From Flammeovirgaceae bacterium (GTDB lineage Bacteria > Bacteroidota > Bacteroidia > Cytophagales > Cyclobacteriaceae): a stretch of DNA of 64,000 nt. The notes below the pieces were generated by a model. That model ran no database searches and had not been told where the DNA came from. It saw nothing but the letters and a program-made list of their open reading frames with translations. Location: contig JACJYU010000004.1 in NCBI GenBank assembly GCA_020635915.1, positions 43,230 through 107,229 on the forward strand, in the 5' to 3' direction. The position numbers were made by a program, and so were the translations under genes. Shown here piece after piece: positions 1-9,021 of this stretch (position 1 is the first letter of the stretch; each line of letters begins with the position of its first letter).

Positions 1-535
1 TCTCCTTGCCTTCGATCAAAAACATCAAGGTGCCCGCCAGGATCACCACGGTAAGGACCGTCACGAGAAAGACTATTATTTTGTGCCGGCTGGCCTTCAG
101 GGCATTGGCCAGCACCTGGCCCTCGCCAACGAACCGCGCCAGTTTGAGGACCCGGAATATCCGCACCAACCGGACACTTCTGATGATAAGCAGGGCACTG
201 GCTCCGGACAAGACCAGGCTCAAATACATAGGCAGCACCGAAACCAGGTCAATGATCCCATAGAAGCTATATGCGTATTGCTTCTTGCTTTGTACCACCC
301 ATAACCTCAATAGGTATTCGATGGTGAATATGATGGTGAACATCCACTCCAGCACCAAAAGCAACAACCCTATCTTTTCCTTTATGGCGGTAACGCTCTC
401 CAGCATGATCACGCCAATGCTCAACAGGATGCAGAGGATCAAAGCAATGTCAAAAGCCTTGCCCTGGGGCGTCTCCGCCTCAAAGATGATGTTGTAGATT
501 TTCCTTTTAAGCTGGCGTCTGTTATCCGGGTCCAT
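1..535 (-). CDS. Voltage-gated cation (K+-type) channel, partial
   Basis: The reverse strand reads open from an ATG at 535 to the window edge, so the C-terminus is missing. The visible ~178 residues show a short charged N-terminus, hydrophobic segments fitting S1-S3, and then an S4-like voltage sensor with regularly spaced arginines (IIRSVRLVRIFRVLKLARF). A further hydrophobic stretch (IIVFLVTVLTVVILAGTLMF) fits S5. This is the Ion_trans family, probably a potassium channel of the inner membrane. The pore loop and selectivity filter lie outside, so ion selectivity cannot be read. It starts 6 bp after the stop of the serine-biosynthesis fusion and is probably co-transcribed with it. Confidence 0.85.
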   Translation of the reverse strand, partial: MDPDNRRQLKRKIYNIIFEAETPQGKAFDIALILCILLSIGVIMLESVTAIKEKIGLLLLVLEWMFTIIFTIEYLLRLWVVQSKKQYAYSFYGIIDLVSVLPMYLSLVLSGASALLIIRSVRLVRIFRVLKLARFVGEGQVLANALKASRHKIIVFLVTVLTVVILAGTLMFLIEGKE

Positions 536-541
536 CGGGCA

Positions 542-2434
542 CTAATATAGCACTCGAAATTTGATGGTATGCGCGATGGCCCTCATTTCTTTGATCAATT
601 CCTTGCCGTAACCCTTGTTGATGTCGGTAATAACATACCCGATGTGCTCGGTGGTTTTTAAATATTGGCCCGCAATGTTGATGCCATGGCTGGCCAGTAC
701 AGAGTTGATTTTGGCGAGTACGCCCGGCACGTTGTTGTGGATGTGGATAAGGCGGTGCGCATTTTCCAATGTGGGCAACACCAGGTTGGGGAAGTTGACG
801 CTCTGGCTGGTGCTTCCCGAATTGATGTAGTCGGTTAACTTGCCAGGTACGAAATGGGCAATGTTTTCCTGGGCTTCCAGGGTGCTGCCACCGATGTGTG
901 GCGTCAGGATGACATTGGGCAATCCGCGGAGCACCGAGGTGAAGGCCTCGTGGTTGCTGTTGGGCTCTTGTTCAAACACGTCCATCCCACAACCCCGGAT
1001 TTGCCCGTCAAGGATTTTTTCTTTGAGTGCCTGCACATCCACCACGTGTCCGCGGCTAAGGTTGATGAGGATGGCGCCCTTTTTCATCAGTCCAAGTTCC
1101 TGCATGCCGATCAGGTACTTGTTGGAAGCCCTGCCATCCACATGCAGTGACACCACATCCGATACCCTCAGCAATTCTTTCAGGTTTTTGCACCGGATCG
1201 CGTTCCCCAGGGCCAGCTTCTCTTCGGTGTCATAATAGAACACCTTCATGCCCAGGCTTTCCGCCAGCACGGAAAGCTGGGACCCGATATTCCCATAGCC
1301 TACTATGCCCAGGTTTTTGCCCCTGATTTCAAAACTGTTGTTAGCAGACTTGTTCCACTCGCCCTCGTGCATTTTTGCAAACTTGTCCGGCAGGTTGCGC
1401 ATCAGCATAATGATTTCGGCAATGGCCAGCTCCACCACCGAGCGCGTGTTGCTGAAGGGCGCGTTGAAGACGGCTATCCCTTTTTTGGCGGCCGTGTCAA
1501 GGTCTATTTGGTTGGTGCCAATGCAAAATGCACCGATGGCCATTAGCCGGTGGGCGTTTTCAATCACCCTGGCCGTGACCTGTGTTTTGGAACGGATGCC
1601 CAATATGGAAACGTTGACGATCTTTTCGCACAACTCCTCCTCGGTAAGCCCCGCAGGGTATACCTCCACATTGAACCCTTCCTCCTTCATTAATCTTACT
1701 GCTGCCGGGTGCACACTTTCCAGCAGCAGCACGTTAATCCTGTTTTTGGGGTAGGAAATAGCAGGGTTTAGGTTGTTGAGGTAAAGAAACTCGTCCAGGC
1801 TGGGCGTGATGTGGTCGGCCTTGCTCAGGATATTCCCCCTTTCCACATTTTCAGTAAAGGCAAAAAACTTGTTGGCCAGCCCGGAGTGCTTGATCTCGTA
1901 GTCTGTGTACCCATCCCCGATTACGTACACATCCCCCGGCAAGTTCAACCGTTTTAACAATTCCACTTTGCCGTTGTTGGAGGAAAGCGGGTTGCTTTCG
2001 TCAAACCCCGTTACTTCGCCTTTGTCGTTGAAATGAAACTGGTTGGCAAAAATATTTTCCTTCTTCACCCCATATTCGGTCACTATGGGGTCTATAAAGG
2101 CGTGAAAGCCATTGGAGATGATGTAAATATTCCCGTTGCTTTTTTCAAAAAAAGCCTTGTTCCTTTTAAATGAATCGGAGACCAGCCCCTTGAGCACGGT
2201 GACGAGCTGCTCCAAGTGGCTTTTATTGGGGGAAAGCAACTCCAACCTTTTCTTCAGCGATTCCCGGAAAGACAAAGACCCTTCCATGCCCTGGTTGGTC
2301 AGATCCATGATCTGCCTTTTGATGGTTTCCTTTTCGGGATGGCCTTTTAGGGATATGTCCGCCAATACATCAAAAGCTTCCACCTTGGTGAAGGTACTGT
2401 CAAAATCAATGACGAAATACGTATTGGGCTTCAT
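542..2434 (-). CDS. serA: Fused HAD phosphoserine phosphatase-like / D-3-phosphoglycerate dehydrogenase
   Basis: The ATG at 2434 gives 630 aa; the longer frame to 2455 would need a TTG. Residues 1-~215 form a HAD-IB phosphatase with DFDST (D10, D12), the ISNG serine, a lysine in NNGK and GDGYTD, so the catalytic set looks complete. Residues ~225-540 are D-3-phosphoglycerate dehydrogenase (NAD motif GYGNIGSQ, catalytic-region TPHIGGST). The last ~75 residues are an ACT domain, the usual site of serine feedback. The protein thus joins the first (SerA) and last (SerB) steps of serine synthesis in the cytoplasm. The fusion itself is seen in the sequence; that the HAD part acts on phosphoserine is inferred. 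Confidence 0.9.
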   Translation of the reverse strand: MKPNTYFVIDFDSTFTKVEAFDVLADISLKGHPEKETIKRQIMDLTNQGMEGSLSFRESLKKRLELLSPNKSHLEQLVTVLKGLVSDSFKRNKAFFEKSNGNIYIISNGFHAFIDPIVTEYGVKKENIFANQFHFNDKGEVTGFDESNPLSSNNGKVELLKRLNLPGDVYVIGDGYTDYEIKHSGLANKFFAFTENVERGNILSKADHITPSLDEFLYLNNLNPAISYPKNRINVLLLESVHPAAVRLMKEEGFNVEVYPAGLTEEELCEKIVNVSILGIRSKTQVTARVIENAHRLMAIGAFCIGTNQIDLDTAAKKGIAVFNAPFSNTRSVVELAIAEIIMLMRNLPDKFAKMHEGEWNKSANNSFEIRGKNLGIVGYGNIGSQLSVLAESLGMKVFYYDTEEKLALGNAIRCKNLKELLRVSDVVSLHVDGRASNKYLIGMQELGLMKKGAILINLSRGHVVDVQALKEKILDGQIRGCGMDVFEQEPNSNHEAFTSVLRGLPNVILTPHIGGSTLEAQENIAHFVPGKLTDYINSGSTSQSVNFPNLVLPTLENAHRLIHIHNNVPGVLAKINSVLASHGINIAGQYLKTTEHIGYVITDINKGYGKELIKEMRAIAHTIKFRVLY

Positions 2435-2499
2435 GGACTTGAAAATAAGCCGCAAAGGTAATAAAGTCTGCCGTCAAACAACGCAGGCCCGGTGGCCTC

Positions 2500-2922
2500 C
2501 TAATCCATCCAAAGGAGGTCGTTAATGATACTTTTTGCGTATTCCCTTATTTGGTCGCGCGTTTCCCTAAAGGCGTTCATGGTTTCTTCCCCAGTCCCTG
2601 GCTCCTTCGATGGGTCAGGGAAATTCTGGTGGAGACGCCTGGCCTGGCCGGGAAAGAGGGGGCAATTTTCACTGGCGTGGTCGCATACGGTCAACACCAA
2701 ATCGAACGGGACCGACAGGTATTCGCCCACGTGGTTGGACGTATGGCGGGAAATGTCGGTCCCATCCTCCTTCATCACGGCCACCGCCCTGGGATCCAGT
2801 CCATGGGCCTCAATTCCGGCACTTAGCACGTGGAGCCGGTGGTGGGAATACTTTTTCAAGTAGCCCTCCATCATCTGGCTGCGGCAGGAGTTGCCGGTGC
2901 ACAAGACTAGGACTTGCAGCAT
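2500..2922 (-). CDS. arsC: Arsenate reductase, thioredoxin-coupled type
   Basis: 140 aa from the ATG at 2922; the longer open frame upstream lies inside arsN2. It belongs to the low-molecular-weight phosphatase fold ArsC. The P-loop CTGNSCRS supplies the CX5R motif with nucleophile C8 and R14, and the redox pair C80/C87 (CDHASENC) has the seven-residue spacing known from staphylococcal and Bacillus ArsC. It reduces arsenate to arsenite in the cytoplasm, recycled by thioredoxin. It is the last gene of arsR-arsM-arsN2-arsC; its start overlaps the end of arsN2 by 16 bp, which suggests translational coupling. A plain tyrosine phosphatase is unlikely given the cysteine pair and the neighbours. Confidence 0.93.
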   Translation of the reverse strand: MLQVLVLCTGNSCRSQMMEGYLKKYSHHRLHVLSAGIEAHGLDPRAVAVMKEDGTDISRHTSNHVGEYLSVPFDLVLTVCDHASENCPLFPGQARRLHQNFPDPSKEPGTGEETMNAFRETRDQIREYAKSIINDLLWMD

Positions 2923-3401
2923 GGCGGGGCAAGCCGGAGGTGCATGCAGGAGGCCGAGGCCGGGCACACCTCAACAAATTGTTTGGAATTCCTGATTGCG
3001 GGCGGCACCTGTTCGCGGCCGGTTGCCTCAAAGCCTAGTTTGTTGAAGAAACCGGATGCGGTTTCCGTCAATAAAAACAACTCCTTAAGGCCGCTTTCTT
3101 TTGCCTTTCCTATAAGGTGCAGGGCGATCTTTAATCCCCATTTGTTTCCCTTATAAAGAGGGGCAACGGACACGGAGCGCAGCAAACCATAATCCCCATG
3201 GATTTCCATGGCCCCCGTGCCAACCATTTCATCCTGGTGGTAATACCCTACCAGCAAATGTTCGTCTTTGTCCAGGCCTTCGCTGGAAAGCCCGGCCAGT
3301 GCCAACTGTCGTTTGAATGCCACGAAGCTTTCCGGGCTGCTGACCACCCTGGGCCTTAAATCAATTACAGCACTCTGGCCCACAACAGGATTTTTCATCA
3401 T
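2907..3401 (-). CDS. arsN2: Arsenic-cluster GNAT N-acetyltransferase (ArsN2-like)
   Basis: A GNAT-fold acetyltransferase of ~164 aa. The acetyl-CoA-binding region is around SVAPLYKGNKWGLKIALHLI, and the C-terminal signature FFNKLGFEATGREQVPPAI with a cysteine near the end (EVCPASASCM) is typical of arsenic-operon ArsN2 proteins. The start is uncertain: ATGs at 3401 and 3398 lie inside the end of arsM, and a further ATG at 3446 would extend the overlap to 86 bp. I take 3401. Family knowledge links ArsN1-type enzymes to acetylation of organoarsenical amino compounds; the substrate of ArsN2 is less clear. Position between arsM and arsC supports a detoxification role. Confidence 0.85.
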   Translation of the reverse strand: MMKNPVVGQSAVIDLRPRVVSSPESFVAFKRQLALAGLSSEGLDKDEHLLVGYYHQDEMVGTGAMEIHGDYGLLRSVSVAPLYKGNKWGLKIALHLIGKAKESGLKELFLLTETASGFFNKLGFEATGREQVPPAIRNSKQFVEVCPASASCMHLRLAPPCCKS

Positions 3402-4203
3402 TTTTTTCAGCGTAAACAGTGATGCTGTAGATGCCAAGGTTTCCATTTTTGTAGTCTTCCATTTCGTTTTCGTTCAAATAACCGGAAAGGATTTCGTTTG
3501 GCAATCCGATCTTCTTTTCTTTCTGGAGCCTGATGTTGGAGAAGCCGGCTTCTTTGATGATGCTGAGGTAGGCATCTTTTTGAATCGCCCCTGAGACACA
3601 TCCTGCATACATCTCGGCACTTTCCTGCAAGGCCTTGGGCAGGGGCCCTACCAGCACAATATCAGAAATGCTGAAATGACCTCCCTTTTTCAGGATGCGA
3701 AAGGTTTCTTCAAAAGCCTTCTTTTTGTTGGGCACCAAATTCATCACGCAGTTGCTTACCACCACATCGGCCACCCCCGCGGTAATGGGTATATTTTCTA
3801 TGTCCCCAAAGCGGAACTCCACGTTATTGAGCCCCAGCTTTTCCGCATTGGCACGGGCTTTGGCGATCATCTTCTCCGTAAAGTCCACACCGATCACCTT
3901 GCCCCCGGCCCCGGTCACCGCACGGGCCACAAAGGCATCGTTGCCCGCCCCGGAGCCAAGGTCCACCACAGTGTCCCCCTCCTTGATTTGGGCATACTCC
4001 GTAGGAAGGCCGCAGCCAAGGCCCAGGTCCGCATCTTGCACATACCCGGCCAGTTTTTCATAATCCTCCGCCATAATGGCCTCATCAACGGTACTGCACC
4101 CGGTGGCCCCACAGCAACTGGTTTCATTTTGGGCTTTGCTTTGGTCGGCAATGCTGCCGTAAGTCTCTTTGACTATCTGCTTCAATTGTTCTCCTGTCTT
4201 CAT
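3361..4203 (-). CDS. arsM: Arsenite S-adenosylmethionine methyltransferase
   Basis: 280 aa. The SAM-binding motif DLGSGAGND is at 81-89, followed by GVDFTEKMI. Conserved arsenite-binding cysteines are visible at C64 (GLGCGLP), C152 (SNCVMNL) and C202 (GCVSGA). Extra cysteine pairs occur near the N-terminus (SCCGATGC, ~29-36) and at the very C-terminus (SCCGPECCN), both plausible As(III) binding sites. It methylates arsenite stepwise in the cytoplasm to mono- to trimethyl species. It is second in the ars operon, 65 bp after arsR, and its stop lies ~40 bp inside arsN2. Confidence 0.96.
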   Translation of the reverse strand: MKTGEQLKQIVKETYGSIADQSKAQNETSCCGATGCSTVDEAIMAEDYEKLAGYVQDADLGLGCGLPTEYAQIKEGDTVVDLGSGAGNDAFVARAVTGAGGKVIGVDFTEKMIAKARANAEKLGLNNVEFRFGDIENIPITAGVADVVVSNCVMNLVPNKKKAFEETFRILKKGGHFSISDIVLVGPLPKALQESAEMYAGCVSGAIQKDAYLSIIKEAGFSNIRLQKEKKIGLPNEILSGYLNENEMEDYKNGNLGIYSITVYAEKNDEKSCCGPECCN

Positions 4204-4268
4204 TTTGTTGGATGGGTTAAGTGTTTATTTGTATATCGTCAAGGTCCTGTCGTTTTATTTTAATGGTG

Positions 4269-4595
4269 TTAACAACAATTAGGGTTTTTGTAGGAATCGA
4301 ACAGCCCCTTGATCTTCGATTTGGCCTTTTCCCACATTTCGATATCTATACAATAGCAGACGCTGGGGCCATCTATGCTTCCTTGTATCAAGCCCGCCTG
4401 CTTGAGTTCTTTTAAATGTTGCGAAACCGTGGACTGCGATAATGGAAGTTCATCCACGATGTCGCCACAGATGCAAGCATGCCGGGTGGCCAGGAATTGC
4501 AGTATGGCAATCCTGGCGGGGTGGCCCAGTGCTTTGGCCAATGCGGCCAGTTCGTTTTGGGCGGCAGTGTATTCCTTTGTTTTGGCGGCTCCCAT
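4269..4595 (-). CDS. arsR: ArsR/SmtB-family arsenite-responsive repressor
   Basis: 108 aa winged-helix repressor. The recognition helix region LSQSTVSQHLKEL (~52-64) is canonical. Just before it is the metalloid-sensing pair C41-x-C43 (ACICGD), and there are further cysteines at C80, C82 and the terminal CC. Binding of As(III) should release DNA. The ATG at 4595 is preceded within 10-27 bp by a perfect 18-bp palindrome (4605-4622), the probable operator. It is first in the arsR-arsM-arsN2-arsC operon. Confidence 0.95.
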   Translation of the reverse strand: MGAAKTKEYTAAQNELAALAKALGHPARIAILQFLATRHACICGDIVDELPLSQSTVSQHLKELKQAGLIQGSIDGPSVCYCIDIEMWEKAKSKIKGLFDSYKNPNCC

Positions 4596-4604
4596 TGTCC
4601 TCTT

Positions 4605-4622
4605 AATCGTAAAATTACGATT
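4605..4622 (-). promoter_or_regulatory. ArsR operator palindrome
   Basis: AATCGTAA-AA-TTACGATT is a perfect inverted repeat with 8-bp arms, ending 10 bp before the arsR start codon. On the reverse strand it covers TAATTTTA, a 7-of-8 match to the Bacteroidota -7 element TANNTTTG, with a TTTG 22 bp upstream, slightly long for a -33 box. Binding of ArsR here would block the promoter. The palindrome is seen directly; its binding partner is inferred. Confidence 0.8.
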
Positions 4623-4664
4623 TAGGTTCCGTTTCGGGCCAAATTATTCTAAAAAAAAAAGGGG

Positions 4665-5177
4665 CTATCTTTTTATGCCCTGGGTGGTGAAAGACAGCCC
4701 TTGCTGCCCTGTGGTGGAAATCATCACGGCTTCAAAATGGGGCTCGTTTTCAAGGGTAGGCGATCCCCACTCAAAAATAAAATTGCCTCCTGTGCCGCCT
4801 TCTTTATCGCCTTCACTGATTACTATCTCCACCGTCTCCAAAGGGGATATGTATATGGGCTTTTCAAAATAAGTACGGATCAGGTGTCCTTTGGTATTGT
4901 AGTATTTTGCACTGAAAACATAAACGGAGTCTGTTGAACTGATATTGCGCATGCTTACGGTGACCGTAAGGTGGTAGGTGCGGCCTTCGGTAACCTGGTA
5001 AATTTCCGAGTAGACGGAAAGGTAGGTGCTGCCCGTGTGAAGGCTATCCAATCCGGCCGGGCTTGCGCTTCGCGCGTCCCAGTCAACGACATGTATGGGC
5101 ACCGTGGCCTCTTGGCGGTTGCAGGAGGCTAGTGCCATTGCCAGCAGCAAGGACAATTGTGCCAGGTTGCATTTCAT
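4665..5177 (-). CDS. DUF3124 lipoprotein
   Basis: 170 aa. The N-terminus has a lysine, a hydrophobic core and a lipobox ending LASC (~16-19), so it should be a lipoprotein exported by the Sec route. The body (GSTYLSVYSEIY, LTVTVSMRN, YVFSAKYYNTKG) matches my memory of DUF3124, a small beta-rich family without known function. It lies 69 bp upstream of arsR on the same strand, but the ars operator in between suggests separate regulation. No link to arsenic is implied by the sequence. Confidence 0.8.
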   Translation of the reverse strand: MKCNLAQLSLLLAMALASCNRQEATVPIHVVDWDARSASPAGLDSLHTGSTYLSVYSEIYQVTEGRTYHLTVTVSMRNISSTDSVYVFSAKYYNTKGHLIRTYFEKPIYISPLETVEIVISEGDKEGGTGGNFIFEWGSPTLENEPHFEAVMISTTGQQGLSFTTQGIKR

Positions 5178-5222
5178 ACAAAGTGGGATAAGTAGGTGAA
5201 AGGGCCTCGTATTGCCACAAAT

Positions 5223-6437
5223 TTAATTTTTTCCAAAAGGCAACCTTTTTAAGGCCATTTGGCCATTGCTCATCACCATAATAACATCTTGCAAAGCATT
5301 TATGTCCTCCAGGGGGTTGCCGGGGACCAGGATCATATCGGCATCATAGCCGGTGGCGATCCGCCCTGTCTGTTTGTCCAGCCTCAGCAGTTCTGCGGAA
5401 ACCACCGTAGCGGATTGTATGGCCTCAAAGTTGGTCATGCCCATTCTTGCAAAGTGGGCCACCTCCAACGATATCCGGCTGGTGGTTTTGGCGGTGTACC
5501 CATTGTCGGCCCCTGTGGCAATTTTAATGCCCATGCCATGGGCTTTTTTGAATACCTTTTCGGCCAATGGCATCATAAACTTTCCCCGCAGGTGCACCAC
5601 CGGGTCATTGTAGTCCCCGCCCGGCTCGACCAAATCCTCCAGGGTAATAAAGGTGGGCACCAGGAAAGTCCCTTTCTCCTTCATTAGCTTAAATGTTTCG
5701 TCCTTGAGGAAGGTGCCATGCTCGATGCTTCGTGCCCCCGCCATGACGGCCGCCCGGGCCCCTTCGTCCCCATGGGCGTGGATCATAATGGGCACGTCCC
5801 TTTTGGCGGCCTCGTCCACGATTACTTTGAGTTGGTGTTCGGTATAGGTTTGTTCCCGTGGGTCGGTATCCGGCCTTCCTGCCCGTTCGGTGCCGCGGGT
5901 TTTAATCACATTGGCGCCCCTGTCAATGTTCACGTTTACCAGTTTCCTCAACTCTTCATCCGTGTTTACGCCATGGTAAAGGCTGCCCAGACGGGGGTCG
6001 GCCAGGATGGTCTCGCCCAGGTGCGGGGTTACGTAAACACCGCAGGCCACCATATCGGGCCCCGGGATTATTCCTGATTTTGCCATTTCCCGAATGGCTA
6101 CATCCTGATAGGCGGAAACACTGGCGCTCCGCACCGTAGTGACCCCCGAGTGCAGTGCCCTCCTGGCCGATTCAAGGTTGTCGAGGTGCGTGTGCACGTC
6201 CATCAGCCCTGGCAACAGGTAATTTCCTTCACAGTCAACAATGGTGTAATTGCCGGCAATGGGGTCGCCTTTACGGCCAATCCTTTCGATTTTTCCGTTT
6301 TTCACAAACACCACCACATCCGCATAAATTTTGTTTTCAATACCGTTGAACAAATTGGCGTTGGTCAAGGCAAAATCTTTCTGTTGCGCGTGGGCAATCG
6401 AAGCAAGAAAGAGTAGGAGGACGGTAATTCTTTTCAT
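5223..6437 (-). CDS. Secreted metal-dependent amidohydrolase
   Basis: 404 aa with a clear signal peptide (cleavage near AHAQ, ~18). It has the amidohydrolase TIM-barrel ligands: VHTH near residue 81, a candidate carbamylated lysine in NVIKTRG, histidines in MIHAHGDE and SIEHGT, and the aspartate in ATGADNGY. The closest groups I recognise are imidazolonepropionase-like or Xaa-Pro dipeptidase-type amidohydrolases that Bacteroidota export to the periplasm. A dipeptide or lactam substrate is possible but cannot be read from the sequence. It stands downstream of the M28 peptidase on the same strand, so a shared role in peptide use is a reasonable guess. Confidence 0.88.
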   Translation of the reverse strand: MKRITVLLLFLASIAHAQQKDFALTNANLFNGIENKIYADVVVFVKNGKIERIGRKGDPIAGNYTIVDCEGNYLLPGLMDVHTHLDNLESARRALHSGVTTVRSASVSAYQDVAIREMAKSGIIPGPDMVACGVYVTPHLGETILADPRLGSLYHGVNTDEELRKLVNVNIDRGANVIKTRGTERAGRPDTDPREQTYTEHQLKVIVDEAAKRDVPIMIHAHGDEGARAAVMAGARSIEHGTFLKDETFKLMKEKGTFLVPTFITLEDLVEPGGDYNDPVVHLRGKFMMPLAEKVFKKAHGMGIKIATGADNGYTAKTTSRISLEVAHFARMGMTNFEAIQSATVVSAELLRLDKQTGRIATGYDADMILVPGNPLEDINALQDVIMVMSNGQMALKRLPFGKN

Positions 6438-6553
6438 ACGTCAATAATTGTCTTTAGGGCCCTATACATTACTTTATTTTGTTTCATGCCAAAGTCATTT
6501 AAATGCCAATGCCACCGTATGTTTTCCTTTCAGGTTGATGGGCATGTGTTTGT

Positions 6554-8788
6554 TTATTTCATTTTTAGAATGGCTGCGGCCTCATCGATTTGCTTGGAGT
6601 ACCGCACCAGGTTTTTGGCAAGGATTTCTATTTGCTCTTGGGCTTCTTTCCAGTTTCGTTGCTCAATGGCCTCGCGCACGCCAGGTAGGGTTTTTACACC
6701 ATACCCCGTGTAGTAGCCGGGCGCATAGATGGTGTGCTGGAACCAGGGCCTGCGGGGAAGCCCGCTGTCGACCGTGAGCTTTTGTTCTGCGGTGTACAAC
6801 AACTTATTCAGCCTTTCCAGGTTGGTATTGGGGTTGGGGTTTAGCTTTATCAATTCGGCATATTCCCTGGCGCTTTTTTCCAGCCCGGCTTGTGCGTTCA
6901 ATACATTACTAAAGTCAAGGTAGGGGACGGGGCCCTTGGTGCTGGGCTGGACAAACGTCTTCTTGGGGTCGCTCGCCTGTACGTACCTGTTTTCATGGAT
7001 CATCTGGTTCTCCACTTCAGTGGATTCGCGCATGTTGTCCAGCAGGGAGGTAACCTCGCTGACATAGCCATTTACCGTTTTGTAAAAGCCCATAAAGTCA
7101 AACGGCAGGACGTTGGCGTTGGCCAGCCGTAAGGTGATGCGGCCTGCGGTCTTGGCCAGGGCCACCCCGTATTCAAATGTGGGGTCTTTGAACCTTTTGT
7201 ACAGGTCGTAGGAATCGTAGATGGAGTGGTACTCGCCACCATCGTCTTCCCCACCAAAACCGATGTTGAGCGCGGGTATCCCCAGGTGCTGGATGAAGGG
7301 GCTGTAGTCGGACCCTGAGCCCAGTGCGCCAATGGTCATGGAAGGGAAATTGATGATTTCCTTTTTGGCTTTTGCGGAGGATGCGTTGGCCGCCATGGCC
7401 GACTTTCTCCTTTCCAATATGCTGACACCGGTCTGCGGGTCTTCCACATCCCCAGCCACATCGCTTACCATTTGTTGCAGCGTATGCGAACCTTGGGCAT
7501 ATAGGAAGCCCCTGCCGTTGCCGTCAGAGTTGATATACGCCACCAGTTTTTGTTGCAATTCCTTGCCGTGGTCCTCGGCCCACTCGGTAGAGCCCAGCAG
7601 GCCGGGTTCCTCCCCGTCCCAACCCGCAAAAACAATGGTGCGCTTGGGCTTCCATCCCGTCTTGGCCAGTTCTGCTATGGCCCTGGCCTCTTCCATAAGG
7701 GCCACCATCCCGCTAATGGGGTCTGCGGCACCATTTACCCAGGCATCGTGGTGGTTGCCGCGCATCACCCACTCATCAGGGAATTCCGACCCGGTCATTT
7801 TGGCAATTACATTGTGGCAATCGACAAGCTTCCAGTCAAATTGCAACTTGAGGTGCACGCGGACAGGCCCCGGCCCCACGTGATAGGTTATGCCCAGTGC
7901 GCCCCGCATGTATTCGGGGGCAACAGGGCCGCCCAGGGCGCTTAGCAGTGGCTTCGCGTCTTCGTAGCCAATAGGTATCACGGGGATGCCTATCAGGTTG
8001 TCGGCCTGGGCCCTTTCTATCCTTTTGGCCTCTTCGGTGGCACCAATATTGGGCGTCAGGGGATCGCCCGGCCGTACGGGGAGGTCCAGCACCGACCCAC
8101 GTTGTGCGCCAAATGCCGGCCTGAAAGGCCCTTTGGGGTAAACATCCCCCTGAAAGTACCCATCATCTTCGGGATCGGAATAGATGATGCATCCGATCGC
8201 CCCTTTTTCCTCGGCCACTTTAGGCTTGATGCCCCGCCAGGAGCCACCGTACTTGGCTATCACGATTTTGCCCTTTACGTCAATGCCCAGTTTGTCCAAC
8301 TCTTCATAATCGCTGGGCACGCCATAGCCGACAAACACCAATTCGCCCATTACGTCCCCGTCTGCCGAGAAGCCATGATAGATGGGAAGTTGCTCCTTCT
8401 GCTGTCCGCTGGTGGCATCTTCCTTGAGGGCGGGCTCCACCAATTTTGCCTTGTATTTCACAGGCGCCACCATTTCCAACACCCTGACCTTGGGCGTGGG
8501 AAACAGCACCTGGTAGGTTTCTATGTTGGCATCATACCCCCAGCTTCTGAATTGGTCCCGTATCCACTCCGCATATTGCTTTCCCATGGGCGACCCCAGG
8601 TGATGGGGCCTGGCAGAAAGGTGTTTCATCCATTGGTCCAGGTTGGAGGCTTTTAAATATCCGTCAAATTTTTTTTCGAGGGCGGCCTCGGCCGTGGCAG
8701 CCTCCCCGGTAAAACCCTGAATGGCTTTTTGTGCAAAAAGATGGGTGGAAACAGAAAAGGCGAAAAGGATCGGCAAGGCGTATTTCAT
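6554..8788 (-). CDS. M28-family zinc peptidase, glutamate carboxypeptidase II-like
   Basis: 744 aa with signal peptide (cleavage near LFAQ, ~20). Order: N-terminal M28 lead-in, protease-associated insert (~110-330), M28 catalytic core with HHDAWVNGAADP (zinc H and bridging D), WDGEEPGLLGS (catalytic E and zinc E), a distal aspartate and GGEYHSIYDSYD (last zinc H). The C-terminal ~130 residues fit the transferrin-receptor-like dimerisation domain. The layout equals human PSMA/GCPII. It is probably a periplasmic or surface exopeptidase acting on peptides with C-terminal acidic residues; the specificity is inferred. The 233 bp upstream hold only weak promoter-like A/T-rich sequence. Confidence 0.93.
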   Translation of the reverse strand: MKYALPILFAFSVSTHLFAQKAIQGFTGEAATAEAALEKKFDGYLKASNLDQWMKHLSARPHHLGSPMGKQYAEWIRDQFRSWGYDANIETYQVLFPTPKVRVLEMVAPVKYKAKLVEPALKEDATSGQQKEQLPIYHGFSADGDVMGELVFVGYGVPSDYEELDKLGIDVKGKIVIAKYGGSWRGIKPKVAEEKGAIGCIIYSDPEDDGYFQGDVYPKGPFRPAFGAQRGSVLDLPVRPGDPLTPNIGATEEAKRIERAQADNLIGIPVIPIGYEDAKPLLSALGGPVAPEYMRGALGITYHVGPGPVRVHLKLQFDWKLVDCHNVIAKMTGSEFPDEWVMRGNHHDAWVNGAADPISGMVALMEEARAIAELAKTGWKPKRTIVFAGWDGEEPGLLGSTEWAEDHGKELQQKLVAYINSDGNGRGFLYAQGSHTLQQMVSDVAGDVEDPQTGVSILERRKSAMAANASSAKAKKEIINFPSMTIGALGSGSDYSPFIQHLGIPALNIGFGGEDDGGEYHSIYDSYDLYKRFKDPTFEYGVALAKTAGRITLRLANANVLPFDFMGFYKTVNGYVSEVTSLLDNMRESTEVENQMIHENRYVQASDPKKTFVQPSTKGPVPYLDFSNVLNAQAGLEKSAREYAELIKLNPNPNTNLERLNKLLYTAEQKLTVDSGLPRRPWFQHTIYAPGYYTGYGVKTLPGVREAIEQRNWKEAQEQIEILAKNLVRYSKQIDEAAAILKMK

Positions 8789-9021
8789 AAGGAATAATTA
8801 AAGTTTTGATTTCGGAATTCAATATAGCCCAACTTCATAATATTATGCCAATATGTTTGACAATCGGCTTTGGCCCTATGTCAGGGCACAATGGAAAAGG
8901 GCACCCAGGCCGCCCTTGCCGGTGAGGGGGAACCTTGTCCTTTTGTTAAAATCGTTTGAGGATGCCCCCCTTTGCCCCAGTGGGGAACGGGGCAGGTAAA
9001 GGCCACCCGGTTTTGCGCACG

